Origin: Neoscytalidium dimidiatum | Lineage: Eukaryota; Ascomycota; Dothideomycetes; Botryosphaeriales; Botryosphaeriaceae | NCBI GenBank assembly: GCA_037367355.1 | Contig: CM074705.1 | Coordinates: forward strand, 1,736,001-1,800,000 | Direction of reading: 5' to 3' | DNA: 64,000 bases | Shown: positions 46,561 through 58,901 of the stretch, one piece after another | Layout of the letters: every line of letters begins with the position of its first letter | How positions within the stretch are numbered: position 1 is the stretch's first letter | Program-made: the position numbers and the translations under genes | Notes under the pieces: model-generated | The model's database searches: none | What the model was told of the DNA's origin: nothing | Seen by the model: only the letters and a program-made list of their open reading frames with translations

Positions 46561-48528
46561 GTCGGCAAACGGTACGTATGAAACGTTTTGTACAGTTCTT
46601 AAATGTCGCCCGGCAGATGACAGGCGACTCCCGTCTGATTTTGCTTCGAGGACTGTCACTGCATCAGCCGTGTGGTTGTTTTGCAGTTGCTCCTTTTTCG
46701 GTATCATTTTCATCAACATATCATGCCTGAATCTGCATGATGACAGCAGAAGGGTGATCTTCTTGGACCAGCCTGAGTTCAAACAATAGTCTGGATCTTC
46801 AAGTGCCGAAGGTCGCTATCGAGACCCCGCTGATACCGACTGCATCATTGCTCCACGGGGCATGCATGTCTGATTGTTGTGAGATTCGGTCGGCGCCCTG
46901 TACAGGATTGCATCTTCTCCTTTCTGCTCTTGCTTGTTGCTTGTGCCATTTGGTGGAAAATGCCCAATTCAAAAAGCGGACTGCCTATGCTTGCGTTTGT
47001 GGAGTTCCGGTGGCGACAATGGAGAAAATGGATGTGCTTTTGGGGTCATCTCGAAAACAACGAGCCCTCAAGCCACAGCGATGGCTTCTGGATGACGGAT
47101 GGCTCGTTCTAGTTCTAGTTCTAGCCAATAGCGGCCATGCATCCTTCGCGAAAGTGGCAAATTGGAGATTGAGATCTTCCATGTGCAATGTGCAGCGTGG
47201 GCGTACGGGGCTGAACGTGGTGGTACTCGCTCGTGGTTGGTGTGACAGCGTGGTCAACTCCGAACTTTTTACTGTTCGAGTAACTGCATGTCAGCAGCGC
47301 GCAGTACGTCGCCCCGCGGAAACGGGACAAAAGCGGCAATATCTGAGACATGCCAATAGTCAAGAACGCGAGCAATGGCACCCCGTCTCTTTTGCAGCTG
47401 GGGCTCACCCGATGCAATGGGGCTCGACGGCAGAGCAAGGAGGAGGATGGAGTGATCGACCTAACGCAGAGGCCAAGCTCAGGCGCGGGCATGCGAAACG
47501 CAAGCGCGCGCCGCTTGGTTGGGCAAGGGAGGGTCGCCTTGGACCCGGCAGTTGGGCAGATCCGAAACAGCGAAGGGCCGTTGCAGGCCCGCCGCGCTCT
47601 CCAAATGAGTTGAGCTTCTGCAACAACTTAAAGTCGACATCATGACCGCTGGGTTGCTTTCCAGCACCAGGCCGATGGCTCGGACCACGCCCCCAGCAGT
47701 CGAAGGTTCGCACAGGCGCCGAGCAGGGCCTTAGTCAGGGCGACAGCCCCCCCAACCAGCCTATTCTTGGCCTCTTTGGCTTCGCTTAATCTCGCCCGGC
47801 GCCAGCCATCAGAGATGTGCCTGGCGCACGTCGACCACTCACAGCTGCTGCTTTCTGGGCCGCCAGCCGGACATCCTTCCCGGACCTCGCCATCATCCAC
47901 CCCCTCCACAATTTTGCTGCTGCTGCGCCGCGCCCCAGGTCGTGTCATGCGCCGCAGACAGGGTTTCCTTCAATGCGCCTGCCGCTCTCCCGCGCTGTCG
48001 CGCGCTGCTGACTGGCTGCTGCTCCGCTGAGGGCGTGAGCGTATTGGCAGGCACGGCTCATGACCAACTTCTGGAATCGGCCGCTTGGCTGCCCTGCCTG
48101 CATGGTTGCATGGTTGTGTGCCGCTGCGTTTCATCCTGCGCGCCCAACTGTCGGTTTTCTGGTCCGCTGTCATTCTGGTTTTTCTCTTCTTCCCCGGCCC
48201 GCTCTGTCTGTGTCTCTACACTTGCTCCTACACGTTTGAAGATCGCCCGTTGTCTTCAAGCTTTCCTGTGTCACAGTCCCTGCATACCGTCGCTCGTTTC
48301 TGCACGTCTTACCTGCATCCTGGCTGTCAGCCCCCTCCCGATTCGTCGTTTCCTGACCTCTGTTTTCGCTGGCGTTGAGACAATCGCCTTGAGGTGCTAC
48401 AAACCGGAAGAGACCCATCCATTCTGACGTTTTTCCTTTTGCCTTTCGGCCTGTTTCGAGCCTTGGGAAACACTTGAGCGCTTCGTCCTCACCAGTCATT
48501 CGTTATTTTGCCCAGACCTCCATTCATC
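46561..48528. other. Intergenic region NAF1 to GPI protein
   Basis: About 2 kb. It has a long stop-free frame (46803-47645, plus) that opens with GTG and lacks any domain, and a pyrimidine/TGC-rich run at about 48.1-48.5 kb that looks like the long leader of the downstream secreted-protein gene. No gene is called. Confidence 0.45.
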
Positions 48529-49437
48529 ATGAAGTCCGTTCTCCTGATTGCTGGCGCATCTCTGGCCCAACTCGTCCTGGGCACTCCTCTCGAGAACATC
48601 CTCATCGCCCGCACGGACGATTCGTGCGGCACCAACCTGCAAGTCTGCAACCCGCCAGGCGCCTCCGCCGAGAAGCTCCCCGCGCTCGGCCCCGATCTAT
48701 CCGGTCTATACCTGTCTCTGCTCGACTCGGTAAAGGGCATCAACTTTAAGACCAAGCGCACCTCCTCTCCCCACGCACGCAGCAACACCCCGTCCTTCTG
48801 CTGCGCGACCGGCACCTCCTGCCTCACCCTCTCGACCTTCTCCGTCCCCTTCTGCTACGACAAGTTCACCACCAACTTCCTCTTCCCGGACGGCTCCTCG
48901 GGCACCATCCATACCGGTGCCTTCTCGTCCCCGGACGGCGCCTCCGCCGACCTGCTCTCCGGCGCTTACACCAACGGCTCCGCCTCCGGAAACCTCTACG
49001 CCGCCGACGCCGCCGCCCGCCCCAACACCGCGACCCTCAGTATTCCCCCGCAGTACACCGCAAGCGGCGTCGGCAGCGCCATCCCCCTCACTGCGCTGGG
49101 CACCGTCGTCGTCGTCACCACCACCGTGCGCGAGACGCTCGTCGGCCCGACCACCATCCCCGCATCCACCATCCCCGGCACCACGGTCGTGGGCAGCACC
49201 ACCAGGCCCGATAGGGTCGTCCCCGCGACCACGGTCTCGGCGAGCGGGACCGTGGAGACGCATGAGACGATCATAACCGTGACGAGCTCGGTGGCGAGCG
49301 CGACGGGTTCGGCGGCGGCGGCGTCTGCGTCGGCGTCGGCGTCGGCGACAGGCGGTGCGGGCAGAATAGGGTCGGGTGCAGGCGCTGGTGCGGCCGTGGC
49401 GGCAGCCGCCGCGGCGTGGGTCGTGGGGGTGCTGTGA
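48529..49437 (+). CDS. Secreted, GPI-anchored Ser/Thr/Ala-rich protein
   Basis: Single exon, 302 aa. The signal peptide is MKSVLLIAGASLAQLVLG, with cleavage predicted near residue 18. A small Cys-containing domain (about residues 25-125) has six Cys: SCGTNLQVCNPPG, SFCCATGTSCLTLS and VPFCYDKF. It is followed by a Thr/Ser/Pro-rich stalk (TTTVRETLVGPTTIPASTIP) suited to O-glycosylation. The C-terminus is small-residue rich and hydrophobic (AGAGAAVAAAAAAWVVGVL), fitting a GPI-attachment signal. No enzyme domain is recognised. It may be a cell-wall or surface protein; an effector role is only speculation. The pyrimidine-rich leader suggests strong transcription. Confidence 0.85.
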   Translation: MKSVLLIAGASLAQLVLGTPLENILIARTDDSCGTNLQVCNPPGASAEKLPALGPDLSGLYLSLLDSVKGINFKTKRTSSPHARSNTPSFCCATGTSCLTLSTFSVPFCYDKFTTNFLFPDGSSGTIHTGAFSSPDGASADLLSGAYTNGSASGNLYAADAAARPNTATLSIPPQYTASGVGSAIPLTALGTVVVVTTTVRETLVGPTTIPASTIPGTTVVGSTTRPDRVVPATTVSASGTVETHETIITVTSSVASATGSAAAASASASASATGGAGRIGSGAGAGAAVAAAAAAWVVGVL

Positions 49438-49573
49438 GCAGCGGTCTGGGGAATGCGGTCGAATGGGTGTTGCTTTGAAATTCCGTGTGAATGTTCAATG
49501 ATTGTTTCTGGGCATGTGGATACGTTTCGGTGGATTCTCTTCGCCCCTCGATCCTCATTCTCCGGACCTCATG

Positions 49574-49574
<1 letters not shown>

Positions 49575-49606
<32 letters not shown>
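49575..49606 (+). repeat. (CT)n microsatellite
   Basis: About 16 uninterrupted CT units in the 3' flank of the GPI-protein gene. Confidence 0.9.
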
Positions 49607-49611
<5 letters not shown>

Positions 49612-50716
49612 CCTTGCGAGGAGCCTTCGTTTATCTTTATCTGTCTTTAATTTTACAGATGTGTATTTTTGAGCTTGTTAAGCTTGGTTAGTCGAGCTTC
49701 AACATGAGAGAGAGGAGAGGTGGGAGAGGAGAGGAGAGAAGGGAGAAGACTACTGAATATAATGTTTTACGATTCTCTATATCATTCTCTAGTCTCCTGG
49801 ATGCGTGATACGTGAAAAGACGCTAGGAAAGAAGGAAGAAGAAGTACGCTGGTGGGCTGGTGTCGAAGACGTACATCGGTGGCGTAAGATGCGTCAGCTG
49901 ACATCGGACTCACTACTCAGTTTGGGAATGCGCCTATGAACTGCCTCTCTCATTCTCTGAGGCCCGTATACGTTGCCGGTCATGTTGTCAGGCTTTGCCT
50001 AATCAGGTAATGGCAGCAGCCTCCGAGAACTCTTGGAGAACGTTGTTGGCAGGCGCTATCCCTCGTGAGAAGCATATACCAGTATTCGTGGGCAGCGCCA
50101 GCTTGGAATACGGCTGTGCCTATTAGATGGGCTGACGGGCAGGCTTGAACTCCGGCTGTGGCTGGGAGTAGAAAATCAGATGGCTGAGGAGAATCCGTCA
50201 TGACTGTGAACATTACTATGACCGTTCGCATATTCGCATGGAAAAGTTGAGCCGAAGAATGCCAGACGACGTCAACTTCTGTATCTTATAGGGCTTTGTC
50301 TGGGACACGGGAGGAATGCACCACGCTGACACTAAGCAGCGAGGCTATTTAGGCTGGCAAGAGTATCCGGACGACACACAATGACCAGCAAATGCACACA
50401 TAGTCAGCCACATGCACTTGGAGCATTATTATCAGCTGTCGGGTAATACCAAGGACCAAAATTCGTTCTCTGCCATGGCGGTAGCGTTGACTGTCTCTCT
50501 CTGCGATCCCTGTAAGGGCGCTAAGTCGCAGCATTCGTTGTCTGCTCAGACAAAGCCTCCTCGATCAAGCAGTATGCTTGATAAAAGTAGTACATGACCA
50601 ATTTGCCCATACTCCATGCGCCATCTGGAACGATGTCAAATTCGCCTTAGCCGCATAGTAACCACCTTTCTGTTCCACTACGCACTCCCAGAGGAGTCGA
50701 CGTGGAATGTCGCTCG

Positions 50717-50923
50717 TTAAGCGATGTGCCGGGAGATGACCCTGGGAGCATACGGGATGTAGTCCGTGTGATGTGAATGTCTGCGGTGATGGTGGTAATC
50801 GTCATCTGAGTAACTGGAAGCGGAATCGGAATGGTCCGAGCGAGGATGGTCGTCGATGTTGCGGAGACAGAGCAGAGCGCCAACGACGATGAGGAAGGCC
50901 CTGATGCAGGAAGGCTCAGGCAT
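50717..50923 (-). CDS. Candidate small His/Asp/Ser-rich protein
   Basis: A 68-codon ATG-initiated frame. The N-terminal hydrophobic segment (CIRAFLIVVGALLCL) suggests a membrane anchor or signal. It is followed by a polar tail rich in His, Asp and Ser (SDDDYHHHRRHSHH). No family recognised and no splice support, so it may be spurious; a metal-binding tail would be consistent with the composition. Confidence 0.28.
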   Translation of the reverse strand: MPEPSCIRAFLIVVGALLCLRNIDDHPRSDHSDSASSYSDDDYHHHRRHSHHTDYIPYAPRVISRHIA

Positions 50924-51102
50924 GGCTCCAGGTGAAGGCAGCGGTTGAGGTGAAGTTCAGGTGAAGGCTTCTTGCTTCAAAAATCATCAGTTTTAGGAAG
51001 CTGAAGCGACGAGCCAGATAATGCTATCCCTCTTACCGGATACGGAGGAGTAAGGCCGCCAAAACGCATGTGTTTCTCGCTGAAGGGGTATAGGGATGAG
51101 GT

Positions 51103-52255
51103 TCAGTTTGCGTCTGCCTGGCCGAGCTCGTCCCATGTAACTGGTGTAGCACTTTCCGTAGTTGGCTCAGCGCCTGACAGCTCATTCCTCAACGGGCTGT
51201 CATACGGTTGTGCGCGCCTTGCCCTCCTTCGAACCGTTGTGCCTCGTCTATTTGTCACCCGGCGAGCTCGTTTGTTTGGCGACGGATTCTTGATTGAGCC
51301 CCCCTTTGGGCCTTGTCTGGGACTTCGCGGGCTGGGCGGATCGCTTCCATCTTCGGTGATGAAAGTATAGTCACCAACTCGCTCGGGGCTGGGAGACGTC
51401 ACGAAAGTCCGTTGGCCTTGAGTACCGTCGTCCTCTCCAGCTCGCAAGTTGCTTCCCCGACTCGTGTAAGCCGTCGGCTTCACCTTGTCCTTCTCGCCAA
51501 GTCGGGCTTTTACAGCGCTCAGCCTCTCCAAGAAGCTTGCTTGCCGCTTCTGGGCACGTGTTGCATGCTCTGGAACAGGGAACTTTACAACCTCCATATT
51601 CTCCGGGTTCTGGATGGGCGCGAAGGCATGGCTGGGGCCGGGCTGAGCTTGCTGCAGCCTGCTTTGACTCGATTTCGGCTTTAATTTCGCCTGTTGAGCA
51701 ACCAGGCGCGCAGAGCTTGCTCCGACGAGCTCGAAAGAACCACCAAGTTTGCGCAAGGGTTCGGCGATCCGGGCGTCCCGGTCTTCCGGCGGAGGTGGCC
51801 TCGCAAAGAAGAGGTCCGTGCCAATTGTCGATGCCCAATGGCAACTGTATATTTGGCCCTGGTACGAGACGATGGGGTTATCGTCGTGGAGCCCCACAAT
51901 TTGGATGCGGTCCTGTTCTTCGGGCTCGGGTGTTTGCTCCTTGTGTGATGTTCCATTCTCTTCTGCCGGATCTGGGGTGTCATCGTGCTGTGAGAGCTGC
52001 TCGTCGTCCTTCTCTTTGTCCTTGTCTGCTTCGTCGTCTTCGGCAAAAATGTCGTGTTCGAGGCGCACGAAGCCTTTCTTGGACGACAGGGGCGTTATCC
52101 GCGATGTGAGGTCGAGGGTGACGAAGAAATCCTGGTGGATCATTCAGCCTTCTTTCCAAATGCGGTCCCCAGCTCCCACGCTATACCTGTGTCTCTGTTT
52201 CGCTGTACTCGTATTCCCATTCGTTGGCTTCTGCGCCATTCTGTGTGGTAGTCAT
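51103..52255 (-). CDS. TFIIIC triple-barrel-domain subunit (tau55/Sfc7/TFIIIC subunit 6-like)
   Basis: Subunit of the RNA polymerase III factor TFIIIC, which recognises tRNA gene A/B boxes. Two exons: 52255-52187 (23 codons) and 52131-51103, with a 55-nt phase-0 intron; 365 aa. The N-terminus EWEYEYSETETQ joins DFFVTLDLTSRITP across the splice site, and IVSYQGQIYSCHWASTIGTDLFF completes the characteristic triple-barrel domain of fungal tau55-like proteins. An acidic insert (EDDEADKDKEKDDE) lies within it. The C-terminal half is disordered and basic (RARRVTNRRGTTVRRRARR). The identity rests on the YEYSETETQ...FYVTLDL signature; the exact subunit name is inferred. Confidence 0.82.
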
Positions 52256-53763
52256 GGCGGAGGCTAATTGTGAAAGAAGCGGATTCGGCCAGGCAGCTGC
52301 AAAATCAAGGTATGACCGGGTCGTGGGCAGAAGCGTAAAAGGTGGAAAAGTCAAGCTTGCCGCTATCACTCATAGTGCGTGACGGTCACGGTGGTGCAGT
52401 GCGATGAGCGAGCGAGCGGCAGCTCTGTCGGAAATTTTACAGCAGCGGATCTCGCTGGGCAGATGCGGCGAGATTCCGGGATTGCGAGTACCGTTTCGCG
52501 CGGGAGTCGAGCGGCGTAGTGCTGCTGTCGCGTCGCGCAGCTGCAGACGACGGTATAGAGAGGCGCTGAGGTGCGGGAGCTCCGGCGCAGGGCCAGACAG
52601 AGGAGAATCTTGGGGTGTCGCAAGTCGCGACAAGCTACGACCAAGCGGCGCCGATCTGTCGCTAAGCGGGGCGGACGGCCGCGAAGGTGCGCGGGCCAGA
52701 GCCGCAAGCCCCCGTGACGTAGCGCTGAGCGCCAGTCGCCCTCTAGTGTAGGGCTGATCCGCGGCCGCCGTCTCTTCCGCCATCCATGTGTGAGGAGCTG
52801 CGCTGGCCGTCGTCGCGCCCCTCGCACGACCAGCGCTCTCTTTTCTGTCCCAGGCCCCCAAAGCATCGCGGATGCTCGCGGCTTCCCATCATCCTTCCGT
52901 CAGACCCGGCCCGCGCCCAATCGCCCCGCATCACAGCATTGACCGTCCACCCGCAGCTGGTCTCGCCGACGATAAGCAGCAACTGAGTCCAGCCCGCGGT
53001 GTCCGAGAAAGCGCCAGCGTTGCGCTGTCTGATGCGTCATCACAGCGGCCACCATCCATACCACTCTTTGCCTCCCGTCCGGTGTCCATTCCGCCTCGCC
53101 GTTTGTCATCTCTGCCCTGTGCTCTAGCCACTCGCGCCCTTGCTGCCTGCCAGGCTTAAGTCCGTCGGCACGCGATCCGCTCACACCTCACGCGCCCCGC
53201 CGTCCATTCACGCTGCAGCGTGCGGGCCATGCTTGCTGCCGATCATCCGAAGCCTTCCATCACTACCACCTCTGGACTTTTCGGAATTTGCTTGATCCAC
53301 TCTCCGAGCTTCTAATCGTCGTCCGGCATACTCGGACGACCGAGAATTCTCACGCCAAGCCCAACTCGGCCGGATCCTCTTACCTCACACCAGTAAACAG
53401 GCCCATGATCACTTACACAATCGTCCAGAATCGGCTAACCTCCGCGTGCTCTCTCTCTTAGTGCCCGTGCTATCAAATCATGGCGGTCAGGCACCGCTCG
53501 TACTTCTTCCCCCGGTGCCGCATACCGTGCCGCCCGCTCCTCTCTTTTCTCACTCTTCCGCCCTCCTCCATTCGTTCAGACCCGAGTCGGTAGCTAGCCC
53601 TACCGCGTCTTTCGTCGACATCCCCACGCCTCTGGTAGACGTTCCGCAACAGGATTGCCACCCTCGTCTGCAAGCAAACATCAACTCTCCTCCAGAAGCT
53701 CCCGCACAGCACGAACTTTCAGTTCCAAATACCAAAGAGCTTACAAATACCACCGAGGCGCAA
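52256..53763. other. Divergent region TFIIIC subunit / Vps62-like
   Basis: About 1.5 kb. GC-rich proximal to the TFIIIC gene, then C-rich leader sequence. A frame open from 53446 runs in phase into the Vps62-like ORF without an ATG and follows a TCTCTTAG acceptor-like site at 53461, so an upstream exon is possible. No other gene. Confidence 0.4.
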
Positions 53764-55469
53764 ATGAGGAGAGGCAAACGCCTTGGGGTTGCTCTTGCAT
53801 CAACCTTCCTCAGCTTATTCACTGTCTCTCAAGTCTATCAGCATACTCACCACCAAGGTGGCTCCGAGGGACTGGAAGAGGGAGAGTGGATCGCGAGTTC
53901 TCGATCATGGATGGAAAGGAAGACCTGCCAGTGGTTTGGTTTCTGCGGCATCACACATTTGAACCGATCCAAATGGGTAAACAAATCCCACACAAAGGCA
54001 AGCGGCGGCGCTCAAGAAGCCCTCACCAACCACGACCATGTCTTTGATTTAAGCGATTTTTGGACGAGCGGCAAGTCGAGGCCCGAAGACTGGTCGGAAG
54101 ATGAGCGCGCTCTTCGCGAGATACCCAAATACGTGCTGGACCACGCCCCGCTTATGCACCTCTTTTCCGGTGAACAGTTTTGGCCATGTGATATCGCAGA
54201 CCACCTCATCCACACCACTCCCCATCTCAATTATACACCACTCCAGGCCAAGTCAGACCATCCCAATCTCACAAATCTTGACGAGCTCAATGACTTCGGT
54301 CGTTTTGTCTACCTCCAGAGCGACGATAACGTGGAGGAACGCCCAGCATGGTTAGGCGGCGAATCTAATGTGCCGACAAAGCCAGACGGGGAATACGACG
54401 ACGATGATGATTGGGCGCGTTATCCAGATTGGGACGGACGTGTGGACGGCGATCTTCCTGATGAGCACGATAGACCGTGGTATGAAGCCGGCATTGGTGA
54501 CACCAAGGATAAGGGTGGTGAGCGCCCGAATCCTACAGCTCCCAACCAAGCAACTCCCACAGATACCGTTGAGGGCGAAGAATTGGTCTATGAGGACGGA
54601 TATGAGCCGCCAGTAGATCGTGAACCTCGTATGACACGCCGCACACTGGACTGGACCGCGGGAAAAAAACATGGCAGCCCTGGAGGACGCAGTGATGCAC
54701 CTGCTGTGCTGGTTGTCATAGATAAGGGCCATGGTGTTGTAGACGCCTTCTGGTTCTTTTTCTATAGTTACAATCTCGGCAATGTTGTCCTGAACGTGCG
54801 GTTCGGCAACCACGTAGGTGATTGGGAACATACCGTTGTGCGCTTCCACCATGGAAAGCCGAAAGCTGTGTTCTTCAGTGAACACAGCTTCGGTGAGGCC
54901 TACGCCTGGGAGGCAGTTGAGAAGATAGGGAAGAGAGTAAGTACATTCGCGTCTGGCTATCTACGTAACATCGTTAGACAACTCAAACTGATCTTGACCA
55001 GCCCGTCGGGTACGTGGCAACCGGTACTCATGCACAGTATGCCACGCCAGGAACACATTCTTACATTCTCCCTTGGGGCCTCCTTCACGACATCACTGAC
55101 CGCGGCCCGTTATGGGATCCCGCGCTCAACGTTCACAGCTATACCTATGATTACCAAGGCGACAAGTTGAGGTCGTCAACCATCACGCCTTATGCACCCA
55201 TTGAATGGTTTTACTTCCAGGGTCACTGGGGAGACAAGTTCTATCCTCTTTCTGATCCGCGCCAGTATCGCTTTGCTGGTCAGTATCACTACGTCAATGG
55301 TCCTCTCGGGCCGAGGTTCAAGAATTTGGGCCGCAAGAAGGTGTGTCAGGGCAATGGAGAATGCATTATCAAAAACTTTATTGGAGGCAAGAGGGCTAAG
55401 AGGTGGGCTGGAAGCGGAGAAGGTGAGGAGATGAGTCCGGAGGATGTTGCACGGTTGAACTTGGAATAA
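53764..55469 (+). CDS. Vps62-like (DUF946/TDA6 family) vacuolar-sorting-associated protein
   Basis: Family linked in yeast to cytoplasm-to-vacuole protein targeting; the biochemical role is unclear. Two exons: 53764-54936 and 55002-55469; 65-nt intron (GTAAGT..CCAG); 546 aa. The N-terminus MRRGKRLGVALASTFLSLFT is a short basic stretch plus a signal-anchor helix. The conserved C-terminal domain includes FWFFFYSYNLGNVVLNVRFG, NHVGDWEHTVVRFHHGKP, FFSEHSFGEAYAW, PVGYVATGTHAQYATPGTHSY, GPLWDPALNVHSYTYD and GHWGDKFYPLSDPRQYRFAG, the Vps62 hallmark. The central region is acidic (YDDDDDWARYPDW). The start was chosen as the first in-frame ATG; the open frame continues upstream about 105 codons. Confidence 0.88.
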
Positions 55470-57950
55470 ATACCATTGGGTAGAAATCCGAATCGAAGAG
55501 CTGGGTGTAGGAGGAGAGTAAGACGTCACGTATGATTTGGAGGAAGGTGAGATGATTAGGGATACGAGATACGAGCTTTTTCTTTTTTTTTTTTTCTTGC
55601 AGATACCACAGACGCTCCTTCGCATATTTTCAAGATGGAGTTTGGGAAATGGCGTATTGATTGATTGATTGATTTTCCTTGTTGGGAAGGCAGTCACAAA
55701 ACATAAAAGCTTGTTCTTGTGAACTGTGCCTCTTCCATTGGGTAGGATCGGCGTACCGAGCATGTAGTTGGAGCGGTCTATGCTCCAAATCGAGACATTA
55801 AGTCTGAGGACATATCAGAGTGACGGATCAGTGACGGAATGCTCCACAACCAAGGGCCATACAAGTCTTACTATCAAGGCTTGAGTTGGTCTATCTTAAC
55901 CACAACCCTTGACTAGGCACAATTGTAAAAAAAGAAAAATTCTGCTAGATCTCCAAATGAACGGATGGTTGGATAATTACTTCAATTTGAGCCCTTCCCG
56001 TGGTCACCTACCTGAAGGATCCAACTAGAGAGTAACCTGCGGCACAATAAGCGCCGCTCACATGGCTTCGTCGTGTTCTTTAACAAGATCCTCCGTTACC
56101 ATTCTATGCAAAGTGATAAAATCCATATTGTGCGATCTCTGACTGATGGTTCGAATAGCAGACGGCACGATTAAGCTTCGAGGTGAGCCGGTGAGGATTC
56201 GATTAGCGTACCAGAGTAGAGACATTGGGGGAAGTAGAACCGAGCACAACTGACGTCTTATCCGAGATCGGTGGTTAGGATCTTCCATTATCAAGTCGTA
56301 GTCGACATCAGACACGGAAGGAGTGTGCAAAGCCTCCTTGAAGGCAAGTCTGGTACGTATATTGTATCCGAAAAACCTCGAGCAGGGGCAGGAAAAGCAA
56401 AGCGTGCTATACATCAGGCCTCAACCATTTTGCTTTTTATTTTGAACGCAAGATGATCAGGCACATCTCACGAGACACCCTCCATGTTTGCCTTGGCTGA
56501 CGTAGCCTTCCTGCGAGCTTGTTTGTGAGGCGAAAGGTATGTTACTCGGGGAGATGTGCGAGGGGCGGCAAACCTTAGTCAGTTTCCCTGCGCTCTTTGC
56601 CCTTTAATCTCATCTCGACTCCGTGTTGCCAGTCCGCCACGCGGGCAGAGGTTTTGCAGGCGCAAGAGCCGCAAAGGTCGTATTATATCAAAGCATGCGG
56701 ATTGAGGTCAAACGGGCATTATCCGACGGGAGATGGACTTTTACCCACCACGTGCGTCGGATACCATTTATGTCGTGTGCCAAGGGCAGCCACTTACCGA
56801 TCCCGTCAACTCCCGAGCAAAGGGAGCGAGATCGGGTATCTGATACCCATGCGCAAGTCCTCTTTCCCTCCAAAGATAGCATCCCTCGGGGTTGAGGGAC
56901 AATCCGGAAGGGGGGAGCCAGATACATCAGCACGTGGGGAGGGATGGAGAAGCTTGTATTTCTGATTTCCAACGTCCTGGATTCTAGAATAAGCGGGCAG
57001 CAGCATGGTCGGCAAGCAGCTTTTCTCGAAGGCGCGAACACCCGTCATTTGCTGCGCGGGCATGAGTCACTGCAGCGCAGCTTGCATTGCATCGCATCGA
57101 CCAAGGATGGCGGAAGCGATTGCGTGAGCGAGCACTAAGCCCGGCCTGCCCCCGAGAAACCTTCGAAGGGAGGGAACGGGAGGAACGGGAGTCTGAGGCA
57201 GCGCGATATAGCGCCGACTTAGGTAATTGACAGAGCGGAGGAGGCAAAGAAGGCCAACGGAAGCGCGATGACACGGCATTTTCAAGACGGACTTGCTGTA
57301 AGCTGCTACTTCGGCGCCGCTTTCTGGCCAGCCACATAACACAATCAACACAAGGCCACCGAGCTCCACCGGTTTCGCTGGCCGCCGGCGGGCATCGATG
57401 AGCATCTATGGCGGTAAGGCGGCCTGTCCGTTTTCGGGGATATGCAGACTTGGCTCCTGTTGCTCCTCGCCGCCCGCCACGCTCGCCCTGGATCATTAAT
57501 GGAGCAAAGGCACGCAGCGGTTGCGCGAGGGTTCGACGACGGGCGGCGGACGGGCGGCAGCAAGTCTGCCTCAGACAGTGAGCTGGCAGGCCAGCCCCTG
57601 CGCAGGCCCTGAGCGACCCTGCCAGTCCTGAACTCATCAGCCCTATTAGCACGAGTCGAGGGCGGTGGCCGGAGTTCAGGCCGCGGGCGCGCGTGCCCTC
57701 GTCTCGCTCGACTGGGTGCTATGTGGTCGTGAGAGATTTGTTCGCTCACACGACCACCCGTGTCATTTTCGTGGGACGCGGCAGTGGGGCAGTTTCGCGT
57801 TGCGCAATGTAAGGGAGACGTGGTGGGGTGTAGTCGTGGTGCTGGAGCCAAAACGACAGCAAGCCCCTGGGACGACTGGGGGCGCATTGGAGGGGATACG
57901 GAAGGAATGCGGGGTAGACAGATAGGGCGGAGGAGGGATGCGGTGCTGGA

Positions 57951-57981
<31 letters not shown>

Positions 57982-58901
57982 CGGCGAGACGCGCTGGCTC
58001 TTGGGAAGGGCGGGCTGGGCTGGTGTTGCTGGGATGGGAGCGGCAGGCGACACGCGGGCGGGCTTGGGACGAAACGCTCGCGCAAAGGTACGTACCTCTT
58101 GCGAGAGAGTCATCGCTGCGCAGCGGCGAGGTCGGAGCGACGTTTGGCGTGCATGCGAGGGAAGTATCGGGCCGCCGAGTGGGATTGCGCGCAGAGGGCC
58201 GCAGGCCGCAGGCCGGGTTGGGCGCAGGGCGCAGCTCGGCCTTATCGTCATCATTATCCATATCGCGGCGCAATGCTAGGGAGGCCAGAGACACGTCGAG
58301 CCAAGGTGCATATCACACGCCCGGACGCCCATTTCAGCCGCCTGCATCCTTCCCCAACGCTCCCAAAGCCAGATATACCGTCTCGCTGCTCTGCGCACCT
58401 CCGCGACCCAGGCCAGCCCAAGCTCGTCCTCTGCGACCGCCGTGCGCTGCGACGCGCGCCCTCTTTGTCCCGCCCGGATCGACGCTTCATCCCGCCGCCC
58501 TAGCGTCACTAGCGCCGAGTTGCGTAGCAGGCAAGCTACAAGGTCACCGGATACGCCCTCTCACGACCCTCTCGCGACCGTCTGCCTTCCAGCCCAAGCC
58601 CTGTTTGCCTGCTCTACACCGCAGCCGCCCTCCTGTCCGCATTGGGGCCGGAACTGAGCAGGCGCCCCAGCCTTACTCATCCTCTTGCTCATCCATACCA
58701 TACCCCAGTCCGCTCCGGTCCCGCAACCTATACGACTATCACGCAACCTCAACCTCCCTCCGCTCCGTCCTCTTTATCCCTCTCCCGACCTAGTGCGCCT
58801 CCTCCTCCTCCTCCCCACGCAGTCACCATTCTCTTTGCTTTACCAGCCTTTCGACTTCTGTTCCCTTCGCCCGAGCCCTACCTCACCGTGTGCACCGCTT
58901 C
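55470..58901. other. Intergenic region Vps62-like to conserved unknown gene
   Basis: About 3.4 kb. The left part (55.5-56.6 kb) is AT-richer and contains a T-rich tract, a short GATT repeat (about 55652-55673) and a weak 118-codon minus ORF. The right part (57-58.9 kb) is GC-rich with GCTGGA/GCTGGT units (57946-57980) and then a C/T-rich leader running into the next gene. No other supported gene. Confidence 0.45.
56058..56414 (-). CDS. Candidate 118-aa hypothetical protein or gene relic
   Basis: ATG-initiated frame ending DLVKEHDEAM. Includes DVDYDLIMEDPNHRSRIRR and a moderately hydrophobic stretch (LCSVLLPPMSLLWYANRIL). Composition is protein-like but no domain is recognised, and it sits in an AT-rich stretch that could be decayed sequence. 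It might be one exon of a larger gene. Confidence 0.3.
   Translation of the reverse strand: MYSTLCFSCPCSRFFGYNIRTRLAFKEALHTPSVSDVDYDLIMEDPNHRSRIRRQLCSVLLPPMSLLWYANRILTGSPRSLIVPSAIRTISQRSHNMDFITLHRMVTEDLVKEHDEAM

Larger units (their letters stand above)
49438..51102. other. Convergent intergenic region
   Basis: About 1.7 kb between the GPI-protein gene (+) and the TFIIIC-subunit gene (-). It contains a CT microsatellite (49575-49606), purine-rich sequence near 49710-49750 and a weak small ORF at 50717-50923. Nothing else supported. Confidence 0.45.

Noticed and set aside
46803..47645. 280-codon open frame on the plus strand downstream of NAF1
   Set aside because: Opens with GTG, no ATG early, no domain, skewed composition, no splice structure; likely chance in GC-rich DNA.
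56146..56156. GGTTCGAATAG as a tRNA B-box
   Set aside because: No A box, acceptor or T-stem pairing around it.
57345..58503. Overlapping 246- and 247-codon frames
   Set aside because: Opposite-strand frames in GC-rich GCTGGA repeat DNA without domains; treated as the leader region of the next gene.
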